From the NCBI GenBank assembly GCA_045631885.1, contig JAZQVN010000015.1, forward strand, positions 1-64,000: a stretch of 64,000 nt of DNA, given 5' to 3'. The notes under the pieces were generated by a model, which did no database searches, was not told the origin of the DNA, and saw only the letters and a list, made by a program, of their open reading frames with translations. Shown in pieces: positions 61,293 through 64,000 of this stretch. Positions within the stretch are counted from its first letter, which is position 1. Each line of letters starts with the position of its first letter. The position numbers were made by a program, and so were the translations under genes. The DNA is from CAJOLV01 sp045631885. GTDB taxonomy: Bacteria; Bacillota_I; Bacilli_A; RFN20; CAG-826.

Positions 61293-61428
61293 TAATAAAA
61301 TTATTTATTATTTTTTGTATCCTCTTATGCTAACAATGTTAAACAATTGTTAAAAAAATAATAAAAAGTAATGCAAAACACGAATATTTTAAAGATTTTT
61401 GCGTAAATAGAGTCTATAATTGTTTTGC

Positions 61429-61627
61429 ATGAAAAAACATAAGTTTGAAATCACACAAAAAGATATAGTCACGAATGGATTAATCGCAGCGACTTACGCT
61501 GTTTTAACATATATTAGTGCACCTATCAGTTATGGTGGTTAGTTATATCATCTTCATATTTATGAAAAGAAATAAAAGGTTCTTTGAAGCCATTAGGGCA
61601 AATCGCAATATCGACTTTAAGTTTTGA
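61429..61627 (+). pseudogene. queT: queT (queuosine-precursor transporter) remnant
   Basis: The first 37 codons read ITQKDIVTNGLIAATYAVLT then YISAPISYGG, the conserved QueT N-terminus, and stop at TAG. After a frame change the sequence continues as a hydrophobic end plus a basic tail (FIFMKRNKRFFEAIRANRN) that looks like a QueT C-terminus. The middle of about 90 residues is deleted. A TATAAT box lies 8 nt before the ATG. The rest of 61240-61655 holds the toxin-antitoxin promoter and AT-rich sequence. Confidence 0.75.
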
Positions 61628-61655
61628 TTGTGCAAAAATGAATTAGGTACCGAAT

Positions 61656-62678
61656 ATGAAAGTTTTACTTTATTTTGAAAAACAAGAGAAAATCCAAAAG
61701 TCTGGAATCGGACGTGCTTTAAGACACCAAATCGCCGCGTTAACTAGCGCAGGAATTGAATATACGCTTGATCCAAAAGACACATACGATATCGCGCATA
61801 TCAATACTTATTTTCCAGATAGCAAAAGATTATTAAAAAGATTAAAGAAAAAAGGAATTCCAGTTATTGTCCATGGTCATTCCACGAAAGAAGACTTTAG
61901 AAACTCTTTTAGAGGATGGAAAGCAATGGCGTTATGGTTTAATCCTAATTTAATGTGGTTTTATAAAAACGCTGATTATATTATTACTCCTACGGAGTAT
62001 TCTAAAAGATGTATCGATGCGTACAACTTAGGTACAGAAGTAATTTATGTCTCTAACGGTATTGATCCAAAAGAATACGCGAGAGACGAAAAGAAAATAG
62101 AAGACTTCAAAAATCATTTCCATATCAAAGAAAATGAAAAGGTCGTCATGGGTGTTGGATTCCCATTTAATAGAAAAGGCATCAAGGACTTCTTTGAAGT
62201 CGCAAAGAGTTTTCCAGATGTCAGATTTATCTGGTTTGGTGCCTTACAAAGAATCTTAACTCAACCAAATGTTTTGAAAGCAATTAAGAAGAGACCATCT
62301 AATGTTGAAATGCCTGGTTATATTGATAATGCAATTATTAAAGGTGCATATAGATACGCTGAATGTTTATTCTTCCCATCATATGAAGAAACAGAAGGTA
62401 TTGTCGTATTAGAATCTTTAGCATCATCTTGCCCAGTCTTAATTAGAGACATCGGTGTCTATTCTGATTGGTTAGAAGATGGAAGAGATTGCTATAAAGG
62501 TAAAAACAATCGAGAATTCGTAGAGAAGATTGCTTATTTAATGAGTCATGATAACTCCAAGATTATTCAAGAAGGACTTAAGAGAGTCAAAGAAAGAGAA
62601 ATCATTGAAGTTGGTCAAGAACTCAAAAGAGCTTACGAATATTTATTAGACAAATTCAATAAACAAAAACATGAGTAG
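61656..62678 (+). CDS. Family 4 glycosyltransferase, probably glycolipid-forming
   Basis: A 340-aa GT-B enzyme resembling the diacylglycerol glucosyltransferases of Bacilli and Mollicutes. Motifs are QKSGIGRALRHQ near the start, VHGHSTKEDFRNS, VSNGIDPKEY, GVGFPFNRKGI and PSYEETEGIVVLESLASSCP, the E-x7-E pattern. A second enzyme of the same type begins at 63597, as in two-step mono- and diglucosyl-lipid synthesis. It overlaps arcC by 8 bp. Substrates are inferred from similarity. Confidence 0.85.
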   Translation: MKVLLYFEKQEKIQKSGIGRALRHQIAALTSAGIEYTLDPKDTYDIAHINTYFPDSKRLLKRLKKKGIPVIVHGHSTKEDFRNSFRGWKAMALWFNPNLMWFYKNADYIITPTEYSKRCIDAYNLGTEVIYVSNGIDPKEYARDEKKIEDFKNHFHIKENEKVVMGVGFPFNRKGIKDFFEVAKSFPDVRFIWFGALQRILTQPNVLKAIKKRPSNVEMPGYIDNAIIKGAYRYAECLFFPSYEETEGIVVLESLASSCPVLIRDIGVYSDWLEDGRDCYKGKNNREFVEKIAYLMSHDNSKIIQEGLKRVKEREIIEVGQELKRAYEYLLDKFNKQKHE

Positions 62679-63594
62679 ATATGTTATTTCCCTCGGTGGA
62701 AACGCGTTAGGAAATAACGCAGAAGAACAAAAAGAATTACTAAAGAAAGTCGCTGTCCCAATTGTTGAATTAATTCAGAATTGGCACGAAGTAATTATAG
62801 TCCACGGTAATGGTCCACAGGTTGGTATGATTAACCTCGCTTTTACTAATGACAATGTTCCAGATATGCCATTCCCAGAATGTGGAGCGATGTCAGAAGG
62901 ATATATCGGTTTTCATATCCAAAACGCGATTGATAATCGTTTACATGAACTAGGTATTCATCGCCCAGTCACGACGATTGTTTCTCAAGTTGTCGTCGAT
63001 AAAGATGACCCTGGTTTTTCTAATCCCACAAAACCAATTGGAAAATTCTATTCTGAAGCAGAAAGTAGAGAAATCGCTGCAAAAACGGGATATATTTTTA
63101 AAGAAGATGCTGGAAGAGGATATCGAAGAGTAGTTCCTTCACCACTACCAATTGATATCGTTGAAAAAGAATCTATTAAAACATTAGTGGATAACAAACA
63201 TGTCGTTATTTGTGCAGGTGGAGGCGGCATTCCCGTCATCAGAAATGAGGATGGATCTCTAACTGGAGTAGCTGCGGTTATCGATAAAGATTTTGCCAGT
63301 GCGAAAGTCGCAGAACTAACCCACGCTGATTATTTGGTGATACTCACCGCAGTAGATAATGTTTGTATCAATTTCAATAAACCAAATCAAAAGAAATTAG
63401 AAGAAGTTTCAACAACCGAACTAGATGAATATATTGCTCAAGGTCACTTTGCCAAAGGTAGTATGTTACCAAAAGTTCAAGCTTGTTTAATGTTCTTGAA
63501 AGCTTGCCCAAATGGCGTGGCTATTATTTCATCATTAGAAAAAGCCACTTCTGCAATAAAAGAAGAAACCGGGACAATTATTAGAAGTAATTAA
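62671..63594 (+). CDS. arcC: Carbamate kinase
   Basis: A 307-aa amino-acid-kinase-fold enzyme making ATP from carbamoyl phosphate and ADP in arginine or agmatine fermentation. Motifs are ISLGGNALG, VIVHGNGPQVGM, FSNPTKPIGKFY, GYRRVVPSPLP, ICAGGGGIPV and GSMLPKVQA. Here it sits between two glycosyltransferase genes rather than with arcA or arcB, so its substrate must come from enzymes encoded elsewhere. It is translationally coupled to the upstream gene by an 8-bp overlap. Confidence 0.95.
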   Translation: MSRYVISLGGNALGNNAEEQKELLKKVAVPIVELIQNWHEVIIVHGNGPQVGMINLAFTNDNVPDMPFPECGAMSEGYIGFHIQNAIDNRLHELGIHRPVTTIVSQVVVDKDDPGFSNPTKPIGKFYSEAESREIAAKTGYIFKEDAGRGYRRVVPSPLPIDIVEKESIKTLVDNKHVVICAGGGGIPVIRNEDGSLTGVAAVIDKDFASAKVAELTHADYLVILTAVDNVCINFNKPNQKKLEEVSTTELDEYIAQGHFAKGSMLPKVQACLMFLKACPNGVAIISSLEKATSAIKEETGTIIRSN

Positions 63595-63596
63595 AT

Positions 63597-64000
63597 ATGA
63601 AAGTATTAGTAGTAATGGATGCACTTGACGGGGAAAATTATGGAACCGTTTTTGATTGCATGAATATTATTAGATATCTACACTCAAGCGGAGATGATGT
63701 TCGTTTGTTATCTCCTAATGTGGAAAAGAATTCTGGTAATCTAGTTAATTACTACTTAGTTAAAAAGATTGATAGCGCAGACTCAATTGACCCTATTTCT
63801 AAACTCAATAGTGCGATTTTAAATAACGCAAATAATAAATTCTTAAAAGAAATTATTAATGACGCTGATGTTGTTCACATCATGATGCCTTTTGGTTTGG
63901 GTTATAAAGTCGCGAAAATCGCTAAAAAACTAGGTGTACCAATTACTACAAGTTTCCACGCACAAGCGGAAAGCGTTACTTCTCAATATAAGTTGATGAA
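63597..64000 (+). CDS. Family 4 glycosyltransferase, 5' part (runs off the window)
   Basis: An open frame starting 2 bp after the arcC stop and continuing to the window end. It begins MKVLVVMDALDGENYGTVFD and later reads ADVVHIMMPFGLGYKVAKIA and VPITTSFHAQAESV, the N-terminal half of a GT4 enzyme like diglucosyl-diacylglycerol synthases. Only about 134 codons are visible, so the donor-binding half and the E-x7-E motif cannot be checked. Confidence 0.82.
   Translation, partial: MKVLVVMDALDGENYGTVFDCMNIIRYLHSSGDDVRLLSPNVEKNSGNLVNYYLVKKIDSADSIDPISKLNSAILNNANNKFLKEIINDADVVHIMMPFGLGYKVAKIAKKLGVPITTSFHAQAESVTSQYKLM

Overview
The window is AT-rich DNA that uses the standard bacterial code: TGA is a normal stop and tryptophan is TGG. 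Short Shine-Dalgarno sequences, tight operons and many intrinsic terminators fit a low-GC Bacillota. The camelysin/TasA-type proteins with a SipW-type signal peptidase, the class I glutamine synthetase, the desulfoferrodoxin and the compact gene set suggest an uncultured, anaerobic, probably gut-dwelling Bacilli lineage near the Mollicutes. This placement is inference, because no rRNA is present.

Region 1 (1-19.9 kb) is a surface-polysaccharide locus. It holds an initiating sugar-phosphate transferase, a UDP-GlcNAc 2-epimerase, five glycosyltransferases, a Wzy-type polymerase, a Wzx flippase fused to an acyltransferase, a CDP-glycerol:glycerophosphotransferase and a FrhB-pyruvyltransferase fusion. 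The minus-strand operon ends in three genes whose order and families match the Campylobacter jejuni phosphoramidate pathway: glutamine kinase (Cj1418), CDP-amidate-releasing hydrolase (Cj1417) and phosphoglutamine cytidylyltransferase (Cj1416). A glutamine synthetase gene converges on them. The locus probably makes a capsule or teichoic-like polymer carrying phosphoglycerol and phosphoramidate. Three tRNA genes (Leu, Thr, Val) border it.

Region 2 (20.4-34.5 kb) is mixed chromosomal DNA: a DUF1919 protein, a CotH-kinase lipoprotein, a NERD protein, an ATP-grasp enzyme, a lipoprotein, a His-rich G3E GTPase, an MNT-type nucleotidyltransferase, a TIR/Sel1/TPR protein, VanZ, a desulfoferrodoxin and a flavin reductase. 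A candidate structured RNA of about 200 nt lies at 33.28-33.48 kb.

Region 3 (34.5-52.4 kb) is a long minus-strand operon (50.07 to 34.99 kb). It encodes four SipW-dependent TasA/camelysin-like exported proteins, a membrane-anchored McrB-like AAA+ ATPase, a DUF2357/McrC-like protein with five basic GGARSGAGRKK-type repeats, a SipW-type signal peptidase, an intact EAL phosphodiesterase, a nucleosidase-like protein and a degenerate GGDEF-EAL protein. Two tandem paralogous small-RNA genes lie at its 3' end. A separately transcribed fifth TasA-like gene (51.0-52.0 kb) has a long structured leader and a probable independent ncRNA upstream. This looks like a c-di-GMP-linked extracellular fibre or matrix system.

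Region 4 (52.4-64 kb) has a WapI-like immunity gene with a BECR-type nuclease-like neighbour, a diguanylate cyclase and a formate/nitrite-type channel. A CDP-alcohol phosphatidyltransferase gene is broken by an IS200/IS605 element with intact tnpB and decayed tnpA. Then come a ZIP transporter, metG, rpmE, a RelE/RelB-type toxin-antitoxin pair, a queT pseudogene, two GT4 glycosyltransferases (the last cut by the window end) and carbamate kinase.

Several first or single genes have a TATAAT box only 6-10 nt before their ATG and no Shine-Dalgarno sequence, which suggests leaderless transcripts. Genes inside operons use Shine-Dalgarno sequences.
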